From the NCBI RefSeq assembly GCF_014193515.1, contig NZ_BLXX01000009.1, positions 1 through 64,000 on the forward strand: a stretch of 64,000 nt of DNA, written 5' to 3'. This document shows positions 1 to 9,200 of the stretch, piece by piece. The translations under genes were made by a program, and so were the position numbers. Every line of letters begins with the position of its first letter. Position 1 is the first letter of the stretch. The notes beneath the pieces were generated by a model. The model was given only the letters and a program-made list of their open reading frames with translations, was not told where the DNA came from and made no database searches. The DNA comes from Geomonas silvestris. Lineage in GTDB: Bacteria > Desulfobacterota > Desulfuromonadia > Geobacterales > Geobacteraceae.

Positions 1-53
1 CAGGCTAAGGCCTTGCTGGAACTGAAGACGGTTCATTTTCACGGCACACTCCT

Positions 54-3000
54 ATGAGGAAAATTGCCGTGATTATGCATGCTACCAATGGCAGAGAATG
101 TCGCACTAGCCGCAGCAGCGGAAGATTCGCGCTAATCAGGATAGAAAATAAGAAGAGGTGGGCGGTCAGGTACCAGCTTACTCTTGGTTTCCTTTCCTTC
201 GGAAAGTTGGCCATATGGGATGATCTCGACCCGAAAAAATGGCCGAGTCTCCTCTGCCATCCACTCCTCCAAGAGATATTTTCCGGTGGGTCAGGGAAGG
301 GAGGGAGTCTCTTCCCTGAGGATTATGACGTAGATGCTCATTCACAGGCTGAACTGCCAGTGGTCTTCGATGCGGACTCTTCTCAACACAGTGCCCTCAT
401 CGATGTCCTTTCGGGAAAGAACCTTGTTATCAATGGCCCCCCCGGCACAGGAAAGTCACAAACCATCACAAACGTGATAGCCGCCGGGCTTAAGGAAGGG
501 AAAAGTATCCTGTTTGTGTCCGATAAGCTGGCCGCGCTTGAGGTTGTCCGCCACCGATTGAACAAGGCGAACCTCGGCTGCTTCTGTCTGGAGCTCCATA
601 GTCATAAGACGCAGAAGAAAAAGCTCTTGGGGGAGATTCAGGATCGCATCGATACGATATTCCGTCCTCCGCAGCAGTTGCAGGATAAGATTCTCACCTT
701 ACGTCGGCACAAAAAGGAGCTGAACCGCTATGCCGAACTGATGTCGTTGGTCATTGGCAACAGGTTGAACCTCAGTGTCCACGACATCTTCTGGCGCAAT
801 GAGAAGCAGCGTCAAACCATCGGCGACTTCGCCACCGCTGTTCAGTCAGTCTTCCTTGCGGATGCCTCGCACTGGACCTATGATGACATCGAATTAAGGC
901 GGGCCAAGCTTGATACTCTCGGACAGTTGTACGAGAGCATTGGCGCCTTCGATCTCTCACATCCCTGGTGGGGGTTTACGGCAAACCCCTTTGCTCCTGG
1001 AGATGATGAGACCATTGGCCGGATCATTTCCGAGGCCTTGGCCTTGGCGGATAAGCTACTCCTTCATGTGCTGGAATATCAGGAAAAGGTAGGGGATCAG
1101 AAGGAGCCGTCACTTGCCGCTTTACGTACTTGGCATGAGACAATGACTGAGTTGCCGGCGCCTCCAGAGAATCTTAAGGCTGACCTTCTCCCGAAGGCTT
1201 TTAACTTGCAGGACCCATTGGGGAAAAAGAGCACGGATCTTCTGAACCAGGTGGTCCACAAGGTCCAAATGGCTAGGGAGCTCAATGAGAAAGCTGATGG
1301 TCTACTCTCTCCTGTATGCGATTTGGACTGGAAGACGGCGGAGCCGATACTGGCGGCTGCCCGTAAGGAACTCTCTCCGTCGGCGCTGGCAGCTCCTCTG
1401 GAGTTGCTGCGCGAATGGCAAACCGCTGCAGAAACCTCAATCGAGGAATTCGGCGCAGCATGTGCTCCAACTTACAGCTTTACACAAGTTACCCCTTCAC
1501 TACTCCAGAACCTGCAGCGGAAGTTAGTCGAGATGCATCCGCTGGTTGTGCATGATCGAACTGTAGAAAGTATCAGAGAAGGAGCAGCTATTCTATCGCG
1601 GGAAATATCCCGTTTAGAGGCCTCGCTGCTACAGGTGGAGGAGATTGCCAAGAAACGAAATATCGATTTCAACGGCTCCCCCTCGGCTCTCGCTAGCCTC
1701 AGGTGCAGCGACGGTATAGAGGGGATAGTTGCCGGTGTTTCCATCGACGACGGTGTACTCGCGAAGGCATCTGAGGACACAGATTCCCTGCCGCTCGATC
1801 TGCCCCTTTTCCAATTGGATGCAATCTACAAAGAGCTAAGGAGTCTCGCTGCTCGGGTCAGTCGCGCCGTCGATGAGGCGGGAGAGTACGCCCGGCAGCT
1901 GGGCCTGCCGTTCGACGGGGCATGGCGGTCACTGATGCACCTAAGCGTCTTGGCACGTGTCTCGGCTGAGGCTCCCGCCGATCTTTTAGACTTCCGGCGG
2001 CCTTCGCTGGCGTATCACCGAGTTGCGGAGCTGATGTCAACGGCTGAGGAGGCACAGAAATCAGAGAAATCCCAACGAGAAGCTCTTCACGTGCTTTTTC
2101 ACCTCGACGCGCTCCCCTCCCAAGAGGAGCTGAAAAGCGCCATCCGAGCCTTCAGACGAGGGGACGGGCTCTTCAACTTTTTGAGCAGCGAATGGCGCAA
2201 CGCGAGGAAACTTTTTCAAGGGATTTCCAAATCGAAGCAGAAGCTAAAAGCATCAGAGTATGAGGCTCAACTCTCATCCATCGTTAGATGGCAGGAAGAT
2301 TGTGCTGCATTTGTCGAGAACTCCGACTTTAAGGAAACCTTCGGTCCCCTCTTTACCGGTATGAACAGCGATTTCGGAAAGGTGCGGCGACTGCACCGAT
2401 GGTATTCGGAGAGCCAAGGGGAGATGTTGCGATACCCCGGGTTGCTGGAGTCATGCGATCTTTCGGCCCTCGACTCAAGGAAAATCCTGCAACTCGCCGC
2501 TCTCTCGCACCGTTTGCAAGAAATTGCCGGCGAGACGGTTGTCTGCAGCCAGAAGGCTGGTGACCTCGTTCCACCACTGAAAGATCGTCTTGATTCATTG
2601 CTGCAGAGGGAAGGATGGAATGCTTTCGTTTCCGAACTACATGAGCTGTCGGATCGTTTAGAAAGAGCCGTGGACACCCTTTCGCAGTACGTGAGGCCGC
2701 ACGTTGCGCCAAAACGAGCCTTGGAGATTCTGAACGCGAAGAAAGAGCTCTTAGCCGTCAGGGGGGACTTCGATGCCCTGGAAACGGGCGTTCAGAGCAT
2801 AGCCCATGACGTAGGCCGACTCCTTCCGGGGATCGAAACTATTCCCTGTAACTATTGGAAGGAGTTCCTTGGCGTGGTTTCCGGCATCGGGACCTCAGCT
2901 TGTACCTTGGCCGAAAACCTTTCTGTCTTCGGCGTCGGAGCGGCCACGGTCGGTGATCTCGTTAACTTCGTCGACTTGAAGGTACGAATAGATGCGGCTC

Positions 3001-5666
3001 TCCAGAAGTTTGCTGCCTTGCCGGAAGGGAATCACGTAGGGGGGTGGGAAGCCTATCTTTCGGCGGTTTCGGCGCGCGTGGCCGCTGCCGCCTCAGTCAC
3101 TTCTCTCTTGATCCGAGCCGGACGGGACGGGAAGACAACCGAAGAGGTGACTACGGGCCTAATCGCGCGGCAAGATGCGGAGAATATTATCTGCGGCATT
3201 GCGGGTGATCCTGCAGTGACGGCTATGCTTGGCGACGTTTTCGAAGGCATTGAAACCGATCTCGATTCCCTGACAGCAACGGTAGCTTGGGGGGCGAAGG
3301 TGGCGGGGAACCTAGCCATCCGGAGTTCATTGCTGCAAAGATTTCTGCTACAGCCGGAGGCTGTTGGGAATTTTGCTTGGGCGGCAATTCAGCTTTGCGA
3401 GATCGTCTCCCTGCGCGACAATGTGCGGGGAAAGGTAAATGAACTGGAGCGTTTCGGTACGATCAAACACAACGAATGGTATTCCTCTGTAACAGGAAAA
3501 GAAACCTCGATTTTGGCAAGCACTGTCTTTGAGAAAGTGAACGCTGCTGCTAGCCATGTACCGGCAGTTCTACCTTGGTCGAAGTATATTTTTGAGCGGG
3601 AACAGAGCAAGAAACTGGGGCTGGGGAATTTTGTACATTTCTTGGAGCAAAAGGCACTGGTTCCGGGCGTGGTCGGGGCAACCTTCGAGTATGTAACCTA
3701 CCGCTCCATTGGACGAAAAATTTATAAAAAATACCCGGAGTTGGAGAACTTTATTGGAACCGTTCACGAGAACATCCGTTCAGAGTTCGCGGCTCTCGAT
3801 AAAGAGATCATCAGCCTGACTGGAAAAAGTTTTGCTCATGCTATCGACAGGGCGAAAACGGTTCCTGAGGGTTATAGTGGTTACCGAGCGTCCGATCGGA
3901 CTGAGATGAACCTGCTCCGCAACGAGTTGGGTAAGCAGCGTCGGCATATTGCAATTCGCCAGTTGATCAGGCGTGCCGGCCGAGCTATACAGGCCCTGAA
4001 ACCGTGCTTCATGATGGGGCCCCTTTCGGTAGCACAGTACCTGGAGCAAGGTTGCCTCGAGTTTGATATGGTGGTAATGGATGAAGCCTCCCAGTTGCGT
4101 CCCGAAGATGCTCTGGGGGCGGTAGCCCGCGGTAAGCAACTCGTGGTCGTGGGGGATCCAAAGCAGCTTCCGCCGACCAATTTCTTCGACCGGATGCTCG
4201 ATTCCGGCGATGAAGACGACGACGAGGCTCCTGCTGTACTGGCTGGTTCTGAGAGCATATTAGATATCTGTTCGCAGCTTTTTCATCCAGTGCGTACCCT
4301 CAAGTGGCACTACCGCTCCCAACATCAATCCTTGATCGCCTTCTCCAACTTCCACTTTTACAATAGCAAGCTCGTGGTCTTCCCTGCGCCCTTCGAGAGG
4401 AACAGCAGGCTGGGTGTGAGGTACCGCTACGTCAAGAATGGAGTCTATAAAGACCGGCAAAACGTGCCGGAAGCGCAGTGTGTCGTTGACTCAGTTATCG
4501 ACCACATGGTGAAATTCCCCGAGGAGTCTCTCGGTGTCGTGACGCTTAACCAGACTCAGCGTGAACTCGTGGAAGACATGCTGGACAAAAGGCTGCGCAA
4601 TCTTCCTGAAGCCCAACATTTCATTGAGGATTGGGAAAAAAATGGGTGGCCTTTCTTTGTTAAAAACTTGGAAAATGTCCAAGGGGACGAGCGTGACGTT
4701 ATTTTCGTCTCTACCACATTCGGAAAAGCTCCAGGCGCCGAAAAACCTAGGCAAAACTTCGGGCCGATTAGCCGTCCTGATGGGTGGCGGCGTCTAAATG
4801 TTCTCTTCACTCGGTCACGTCGGAAGCTCGAACTCTTCACCTCCATGCTTCCAGAAGACATTGTCATAGATACGAAGACTCCTGATGGAACGAAGGCTCT
4901 TAAGGACTATCTTGATTTTGCAAGGCGTGGAATACTTACTGATACTAACCTCTCCGAGCGTGAGGCGGACTCCGACTTTGAGCTTGCAGTTGGTGATTTC
5001 CTGCGTTGCCGCGGCTATGAAGTCGTCCCCCAACTTGGTGTCGCTGGGTTCTTTATCGATCTTGCCGTGCGGAATCCGGATCGTCCCGGTGAATATCTGG
5101 CAGCTATAGAATGTGACGGTGTCACCTATCATTCGAGCAGATCTGCACGTGATCGGGATCGGATACGGGAGTCGGTCTTGGAATCCCTTGGATGGAAGGG
5201 GCGCATTTGGCGAATTTGGTCTACCGAATGGTTTTATAATCCAAGAAAGGAATCCGCAAGGCTTCTAGAGTTCCTTGCGTGTCGCCGCGCAGAGTCTGCT
5301 GCCGAACCTGCCTCGGAATTCGAGTACGAGGAGTTTGTGGAGGATTTGCCGGGGATAGAGGGGGCACGCGCCACAGAAACCACAGTAGAGGCTCTTGGGG
5401 CTGAGGTGGACGTGTCCCCTACCGTCGAAGATCTGTATGTGGAGGTTGGAGACACGGTTACCTATTGTGCCCTAGATAAACCTGATCAGAAGCACACAGT
5501 CATGATTGTCGATAGCGAAAGCAATGCGCGCCTGAATCTCATAAACGAAAGCACACCATTAGCTCTGGCCCTTCTTGACTGCACAGTCGGTGATGAAACT
5601 GAGCTTGAGGTGAAGGGGAGCCCTGTGAGGGTGTTACGGGTCCTTAAGATACAGCGAAAAGGTTGA
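54..5666 (+). CDS. Giant SF1 helicase-nuclease (COG1112/DUF4011 class) with GreA/B-like tail; 5' end doubtful
   Basis: Predicted superfamily 1 ATPase/helicase of 1870 residues. Walker A GPPGTGKS is at residues 128-135, Walker B VVMDEASQ near 1341-1348, and a helicase core with a GDPKQLPPT motif follows. Around residues 1635-1740 there is a PD-(D/E)XK-type nuclease domain (FFIDLAV, then AAIECDG) like the MTES_1575/Vsr-like domains of this family. The last 75 residues (VEVGDTVTYCAL to the end) resemble the GreA/GreB C-terminal domain. Proteins of this class are known in mobile and defence contexts; a defence role here is inference. Family members carry several hundred residues before Walker A. 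Here recognisable family sequence starts near residue 31, there is an in-frame TAA at 6-8, and the ATG has no clear ribosome site, so the gene is probably truncated or frameshifted at its 5' end. GC is visibly lower than downstream genes. Confidence 0.8.
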   Translation: MRKIAVIMHATNGRECRTSRSSGRFALIRIENKKRWAVRYQLTLGFLSFGKLAIWDDLDPKKWPSLLCHPLLQEIFSGGSGKGGSLFPEDYDVDAHSQAELPVVFDADSSQHSALIDVLSGKNLVINGPPGTGKSQTITNVIAAGLKEGKSILFVSDKLAALEVVRHRLNKANLGCFCLELHSHKTQKKKLLGEIQDRIDTIFRPPQQLQDKILTLRRHKKELNRYAELMSLVIGNRLNLSVHDIFWRNEKQRQTIGDFATAVQSVFLADASHWTYDDIELRRAKLDTLGQLYESIGAFDLSHPWWGFTANPFAPGDDETIGRIISEALALADKLLLHVLEYQEKVGDQKEPSLAALRTWHETMTELPAPPENLKADLLPKAFNLQDPLGKKSTDLLNQVVHKVQMARELNEKADGLLSPVCDLDWKTAEPILAAARKELSPSALAAPLELLREWQTAAETSIEEFGAACAPTYSFTQVTPSLLQNLQRKLVEMHPLVVHDRTVESIREGAAILSREISRLEASLLQVEEIAKKRNIDFNGSPSALASLRCSDGIEGIVAGVSIDDGVLAKASEDTDSLPLDLPLFQLDAIYKELRSLAARVSRAVDEAGEYARQLGLPFDGAWRSLMHLSVLARVSAEAPADLLDFRRPSLAYHRVAELMSTAEEAQKSEKSQREALHVLFHLDALPSQEELKSAIRAFRRGDGLFNFLSSEWRNARKLFQGISKSKQKLKASEYEAQLSSIVRWQEDCAAFVENSDFKETFGPLFTGMNSDFGKVRRLHRWYSESQGEMLRYPGLLESCDLSALDSRKILQLAALSHRLQEIAGETVVCSQKAGDLVPPLKDRLDSLLQREGWNAFVSELHELSDRLERAVDTLSQYVRPHVAPKRALEILNAKKELLAVRGDFDALETGVQSIAHDVGRLLPGIETIPCNYWKEFLGVVSGIGTSACTLAENLSVFGVGAATVGDLVNFVDLKVRIDAALQKFAALPEGNHVGGWEAYLSAVSARVAAAASVTSLLIRAGRDGKTTEEVTTGLIARQDAENIICGIAGDPAVTAMLGDVFEGIETDLDSLTATVAWGAKVAGNLAIRSSLLQRFLLQPEAVGNFAWAAIQLCEIVSLRDNVRGKVNELERFGTIKHNEWYSSVTGKETSILASTVFEKVNAAASHVPAVLPWSKYIFEREQSKKLGLGNFVHFLEQKALVPGVVGATFEYVTYRSIGRKIYKKYPELENFIGTVHENIRSEFAALDKEIISLTGKSFAHAIDRAKTVPEGYSGYRASDRTEMNLLRNELGKQRRHIAIRQLIRRAGRAIQALKPCFMMGPLSVAQYLEQGCLEFDMVVMDEASQLRPEDALGAVARGKQLVVVGDPKQLPPTNFFDRMLDSGDEDDDEAPAVLAGSESILDICSQLFHPVRTLKWHYRSQHQSLIAFSNFHFYNSKLVVFPAPFERNSRLGVRYRYVKNGVYKDRQNVPEAQCVVDSVIDHMVKFPEESLGVVTLNQTQRELVEDMLDKRLRNLPEAQHFIEDWEKNGWPFFVKNLENVQGDERDVIFVSTTFGKAPGAEKPRQNFGPISRPDGWRRLNVLFTRSRRKLELFTSMLPEDIVIDTKTPDGTKALKDYLDFARRGILTDTNLSEREADSDFELAVGDFLRCRGYEVVPQLGVAGFFIDLAVRNPDRPGEYLAAIECDGVTYHSSRSARDRDRIRESVLESLGWKGRIWRIWSTEWFYNPRKESARLLEFLACRRAESAAEPASEFEYEEFVEDLPGIEGARATETTVEALGAEVDVSPTVEDLYVEVGDTVTYCALDKPDQKHTVMIVDSESNARLNLINESTPLALALLDCTVGDETELEVKGSPVRVLRVLKIQRKG

Positions 5667-5733
5667 GGGGGGGGGCAGTCAGATTCGCCCTCCTGATTGC
5701 ATTGGGCGGAACCGGAGCAGGAAGCGTCGGACT

Positions 5734-5887
5734 TCAGGAACTTCCGAAGGGGCAGAGCTTGACATTGCCTTTACCTAAGGCTGTAACGATTTCATTCACT
5801 ACGCAACGTAAACCGGGGTTGTTTTCTATGTCTTTCTTAAGCCTTACGTTGACATTGGAAACCCCTGGGTTACTCCGTTGCCACGGG
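5734..5887 (-). pseudogene. C-terminal remnant of a REP-associated Y1 (TnpA_REP/RAYT) transposase
   Basis: On the minus strand this stretch reads NPGVSNVNVRLKKDIENN, GLRCVVNEIVTALGKGNVKL and then a stop. It matches a second remnant at 11271-11440 codon for codon over its 3' part. The layout (HTH-like segment, then a basic tail ending next to a GGGGCAGAGCTT repeat) fits the C-terminus of REP-associated tyrosine transposases. No catalytic HUH domain remains. The plus-strand open frame across 5663-5938 is an artefact of this remnant. The 328-base gap 5667-5994 holds nothing else recognisable. Confidence 0.6.
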
Positions 5888-5994
5888 AAGATCTGTTGCA
5901 GGCGGGGTAACTATGGCAGATGTTCTATTCACTGCTGACCATTTCAATCTCAACCGTCCTTGGCTCCTGCAGGCTCTCATAAGGGGGCGCTAGT

Positions 5995-6213
5995 ATGCGT
6001 GATTCGCTGGCTATCCTGTTGGCAGCAGCTGGTATTTCCGTCCTCGCCTGGGCCTTCTGGCACTTCGCCGGTGGCCGCGGGGTGGATATCCTCACCTCAT
6101 TCCTGCTCCTGATCCTTACGGCAGACAACATCAGACTCAGACGCTGCTTAAGAAATAAAACGATTGTCGCAGCCGGGTCGGCGCAAATCCAGAACGACTC
6201 CCGGTCGGGCTGA
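5995..6213 (+). CDS. Small membrane protein, 72 aa
   Basis: Unrecognised small protein with two probable membrane segments: LAILLAAAGISVLAWAFW (about residues 5-22) and ILTSFLLLILTA (about 32-43), then a basic, arginine-rich tail. The start is supported by an AGGGGG ribosome site nine bases upstream and the gene ends just before a strong intrinsic terminator. A decayed copy of its first 25 codons, including the leader, is found at 13932-14009, which supports this being a real mobile or duplicated gene. Function unknown. Confidence 0.6.
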   Translation: MRDSLAILLAAAGISVLAWAFWHFAGGRGVDILTSFLLLILTADNIRLRRCLRNKTIVAAGSAQIQNDSRSG

Positions 6214-6252
6214 GGGGAGTGGAGCGGAGTCGAAGGTCCCCAGACGAACTAA

Positions 6253-6285
6253 GGGCTCGCGATACGTTTTCGCGAGCCCTTTTTT
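6253..6285 (+). terminator. Intrinsic terminator
   Basis: Perfect 9-bp stem GGGCTCGCG/CGCGAGCCC followed by six T on the plus strand. It closes the small membrane protein gene and sits between it and the convergent ferritin-like gene. Confidence 0.85.
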
Positions 6286-6381
6286 GTTGTCTGCTTGGCC
6301 GAAATCGCCTTGGCTTTCAGGCTTGCCCCCGGGCACTCTTTAGCCGGACCCGGAGGGCGGGTGCTTTTCTCGAGGGGAGCG

Positions 6382-7188
6382 CTACTGTCGGCGCTCGGTC
6401 CTGTGCAGGCGCAGTTCCTCGGCCACCTTCCCGTCCGCCCCTGCCTCGAAGCGCTCCAGTCTCTGGTGGATAAGCTGCAACTGTGCGCTGTTTTTCTCCA
6501 TGATGTCTTTCAGAATGAGCTGCAGCTCGGTTCCCCGTTTGCCTGCCTGGCCCGTGAGGAGCTGCTTGCTCACCAGGTGCTCGAACCTGAGGACGGCTTT
6601 AAGCGTATCCATGGGGGTGAGGCCTGCCGCGTCGATCTGCTCGGCAAGGCGTTCCACCAACTGCAGCACCTCGGTAAGCCCGCTGCCCCGTCTGCGCTTG
6701 ATCTCGACCAGCGCCTTAGCTAGCGCGGACTCGTGATCCTGGTCGTGGCCCATCATGGCATCGAGGAGCTTCTTCAACTCAGGATCCCTGCAAATCACCA
6801 CCGAATTCGAGTGGAACTTTCCCGCCTGGTTTTCCAGCTTGATGGCGAGCATCAGGGCCTGCTCCGGATCCAGGTATCCGGTACGCATCCTTTCCAGAAG
6901 ACGGTCCATCGCTTCGAGCGCCGCCTGGGTGTCGGTGTCGTTTACCGACAGGCCGGCGACATCGCTTCGCTTCAGCTTGGCGAGCATCTTGAACTGCGCC
7001 GCGTGGGCCTCCTCTTCACGCGCAGTCTTGAACCAGAGCGTCTGTATCTCCGGGAACTCCGCGTGCATCTGGGCAAACCTCTGGTAGACCTGGGCGCACT
7101 TCAGTTCTATCTGCGCGCAGCGATCCAAAATCGCCAAGAGATCGGAGGGGAGGCGGGTGCTGTCCTTTCCGCCGGTAGTAGCCGTCAT
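6382..7188 (-). CDS. Ferritin-like (rubrerythrin-type) four-helix protein
   Basis: 268-residue soluble, highly helical protein. The N-terminal 160 residues look like a ferritin-like diiron bundle: E28 in IELKCAQVY, EEEAH at residues 58-62, E119 in LENQAGKFH and HE at 152-153. The rest is a helical extension with no recognised domain. Such proteins usually act in oxidative-stress or iron handling; the exact role cannot be read here. The start has a GGGAGG ribosome site seven bases upstream, and a good sigma-70 type promoter lies at 7222-7251. It is convergent with the small membrane protein gene. Confidence 0.65.
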   Translation of the reverse strand: MTATTGGKDSTRLPSDLLAILDRCAQIELKCAQVYQRFAQMHAEFPEIQTLWFKTAREEEAHAAQFKMLAKLKRSDVAGLSVNDTDTQAALEAMDRLLERMRTGYLDPEQALMLAIKLENQAGKFHSNSVVICRDPELKKLLDAMMGHDQDHESALAKALVEIKRRRGSGLTEVLQLVERLAEQIDAAGLTPMDTLKAVLRFEHLVSKQLLTGQAGKRGTELQLILKDIMEKNSAQLQLIHQRLERFEAGADGKVAEELRLHRTERRQ

Positions 7189-7221
7189 CGTTAACCCTCC
7201 CTGTGTGGAACCGTAGGAGAG

Positions 7222-7251
7222 GTTATAACCTGCCGGGGGTGTTACTGTCCA
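7222..7251 (-). promoter_or_regulatory. Candidate sigma-70 promoter of the ferritin-like gene
   Basis: Minus-strand TGGACA and TATAAC separated by 18 bases, about 35 bases upstream of the ATG. The 321-base gap 7189-7509 holds this and the divergent helicase promoter and no gene. Confidence 0.5.
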
Positions 7252-7417
7252 GTGCTAGTGGGGGCGGCTCGACATAACGCCTTCCCGTGTGCGGCTGTTT
7301 CCCGCCGGCTTCACGGTACCCGGCTATGGTGCCAGGTCTTGAAAAAACACTTTTTGTCGAGACTGTCTTGATGATCTGGCTTACCGTTTTTCTCGGTACC
7401 CGGGAATAGGAAAGCGA

Positions 7418-7446
7418 TTGTCGCCGGAGCTCTCCGCGTGCTATAA
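7418..7446 (+). promoter_or_regulatory. Candidate sigma-70 promoter of the DEAD-box helicase gene
   Basis: TTGTCG and CTATAA with exactly 17 bases between them, about 60 bases upstream of the chosen start at 7510. Confidence 0.45.
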
Positions 7447-7509
7447 GCACTGGGGTGAGCCACGGGACTTCCTGTGATCTTTTCGTGCCCACCTACAGGA
7501 GTTACACCG

Positions 7510-8655
7510 ATGTCGTTTGCCTCTCTTGGCCTGCACCCCGAGCTTTTGAACGCCCTCGCCGACCAGTCCGGCTTCCAGCACCCGTACCCGATTCAGAAAA
7601 AGGTCATCCCCGCAATCCTTAAGGGGAGGGATCTCCTTGCCATCGCAAAGACCGGTTCCGGCAAAACTGCCGCCTTCGTGCTCCCCTTGCTGCAGCTCAT
7701 CCGGTCCCAGGCCCCCGAGGCGCGGGGGACGCTCAGGGTTTTGGTCCTGGTGCCGACCCGCGAACTCGCCGCTCAGGTCGAGGGGGTGGCGAACCGGTTC
7801 GCCCGCCATCTGACCCCCCGGGTGAAAACCGGTGCGGTCTTCGGCGGGGTAGCCATCAACCCGCAGATGATCCTCCTGAAAGGGATCGAGCTCCTGGTCG
7901 CCACCCCCGGCCGGCTTCTCGAGCTGGTCGCCAAAAGGAGCGTCCAGCTCTCGGGCGTAGCCGCCTTGGTGCTGGACGAGGCGGACCGGCTCTACGGGGA
8001 CGATTTCCGCGAGGAACTCGGTCAGGTTCTCGCCCTTTTGCCGCAGAGACGGCAGAACCTCATGTTCTCGGCGACCTTCGCTGCGGAGCTGGAGGGGCTC
8101 GCGGCGAGCCGGTTGAGGGACCCCCTGCGGGTGGAACTTGGGGAAGAGCCCTCGCAACCGGGGCTTATCGCCCAAGATGTCTACGAGGTCGCTGCCGCCC
8201 GCAAGGGACCCTTGTTGCGGTTCCTGATAAAAGACGGCGGCTGGAAACAGGTGCTGGTCTTCACCTCGTCGCAGCGCAGGGCCGACAACGTGACGAAGAA
8301 GCTGTGTGACAACGGTATCGCCGCGGCCACCTTCCACGGCGGCATGAGCCAGGGGGGGAGAACCGCAGCACTTGCTGCCTTCAAAACCGGGGAGCTGCGG
8401 GTGCTGGTCGCCACGGACCTGGCCGCGCGCGGGATTGACGTGCCGTATCTCCCCCATGTGGTCAACTACGAACTCCCGCGCTCGCCGACCGACTACCTGC
8501 ACCGTATCGGCAGAACCGGGCGCGCCGAGAACCCCGGTGTCGCGGTGACGCTGCTTGCCCCCGAAGAGCTGCAACACTTCAGGGTCATCGAAAAGCGGCT
8601 CGGCAGGCGGCTTCCCCGCATCGACAGCAGCGAGTTCGACCTCTCCGGTTGCTGA
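7510..8655 (+). CDS. DEAD-box ATP-dependent RNA helicase (RhlE-like)
   Basis: 381-residue SF2 RNA helicase with the complete motif set: Q motif (GFQHPYPIQ), Walker A AKTGSGKT at 46-53, PTREL, ATPGRL, DEAD at 156-159, SAT, and HRIGRTGR in the second RecA domain. It should unwind short RNA duplexes in ribosome assembly or RNA turnover. The compact size with no long basic C-terminal tail fits an RhlE-type core; the precise paralogue is uncertain. The start at 7510 is preferred over 7474 because AGGAG lies ten bases upstream and the family N-terminus begins there. It is transcribed alone and ends at a bidirectional terminator. Confidence 0.9.
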   Translation: MSFASLGLHPELLNALADQSGFQHPYPIQKKVIPAILKGRDLLAIAKTGSGKTAAFVLPLLQLIRSQAPEARGTLRVLVLVPTRELAAQVEGVANRFARHLTPRVKTGAVFGGVAINPQMILLKGIELLVATPGRLLELVAKRSVQLSGVAALVLDEADRLYGDDFREELGQVLALLPQRRQNLMFSATFAAELEGLAASRLRDPLRVELGEEPSQPGLIAQDVYEVAAARKGPLLRFLIKDGGWKQVLVFTSSQRRADNVTKKLCDNGIAAATFHGGMSQGGRTAALAAFKTGELRVLVATDLAARGIDVPYLPHVVNYELPRSPTDYLHRIGRTGRAENPGVAVTLLAPEELQHFRVIEKRLGRRLPRIDSSEFDLSGC

Positions 8656-8765
8656 GCCGTACGGGCTCTCCGCTGCCAAGGCAAACGCCGGTGCCAGGCT
8701 GCACTGTGGCAACTTTATCCACCTGAGGACTTCCTCTTTGATCCTTTGCGAGCTGTCAGCCGAAA

Positions 8766-8796
8766 AAAGCCCGAAGCCATTGTGGCTTCGGGCTTT
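8766..8796. terminator. Bidirectional terminator between convergent genes
   Basis: Stem AAAGCCCGAAGCC/GGCTTCGGGCTTT with a 5-base loop. Read on the minus strand it is followed by six T; on the plus strand by a T-rich stretch. A degenerate copy with the same flank lies at 13063-13093. Confidence 0.8.
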
Positions 8797-8883
8797 CTCT
8801 TTACTTCGTGATGTAGCTTGACCAGGGACATCGCTCGGTACAATTCCACGAGAGGGTGCCGCATGGCGCCGTGAGGGCGGCAC

Positions 8884-9150
8884 TCACTTCAGTTGACTGT
8901 CTTTACTACCTCTCCGATTGTAGAGGGCTTCCGCTTTCAGCTTTTTCTCGTGTTCCGATTGGCATCTCACGCAATACCGGACACCCGGCAGCGCCTTGCG
9001 GCGCGCTTCGGGTACGGGATCCTCGCATTCCGCACAATGCGTCAGACTCTCCCCGTGCGGTAACCGGCTCTTGGCCAACTCGAGCGCGGAGTCTACCGTG
9101 GCGTCTATTTGCTCCTGAACAGCCTCGTCACGCGACCAACCTACCGCCAT
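8884..9150 (-). CDS. ybiI: YbiI-like DksA/TraR C4 zinc-finger protein, copy 1
   Basis: 88-residue TraR/DksA-family protein. It carries the four-cysteine zinc finger (C39, C42, C60, C63) and the family's terminal NRRGSKDSQL signature seen in E. coli YbiI. The role of YbiI-type proteins is poorly known; they lack the long coiled coil of DksA. The start at 9150 is chosen because homologues begin MAxGW and a GGAAAG site precedes it; the longer open frame to 9249 is spurious. A near-identical paralogue is at 15765-16031. It lies 50 bases downstream of the acyltransferase gene on the same strand. Confidence 0.85.
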   Translation of the reverse strand: MAVGWSRDEAVQEQIDATVDSALELAKSRLPHGESLTHCAECEDPVPEARRKALPGVRYCVRCQSEHEKKLKAEALYNRRGSKDSQLK

Positions 9151-9200
9151 GACTCTTTCCTTTTGGGGTAGGCGGTTCGCGGGGGGGAACGGCCGCCTCC

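Noticed and set aside
5663-5938. 91-residue plus-strand frame after the helicase
   Set aside because: It lies over a transposase remnant read in the opposite direction; the composition is not protein-like.
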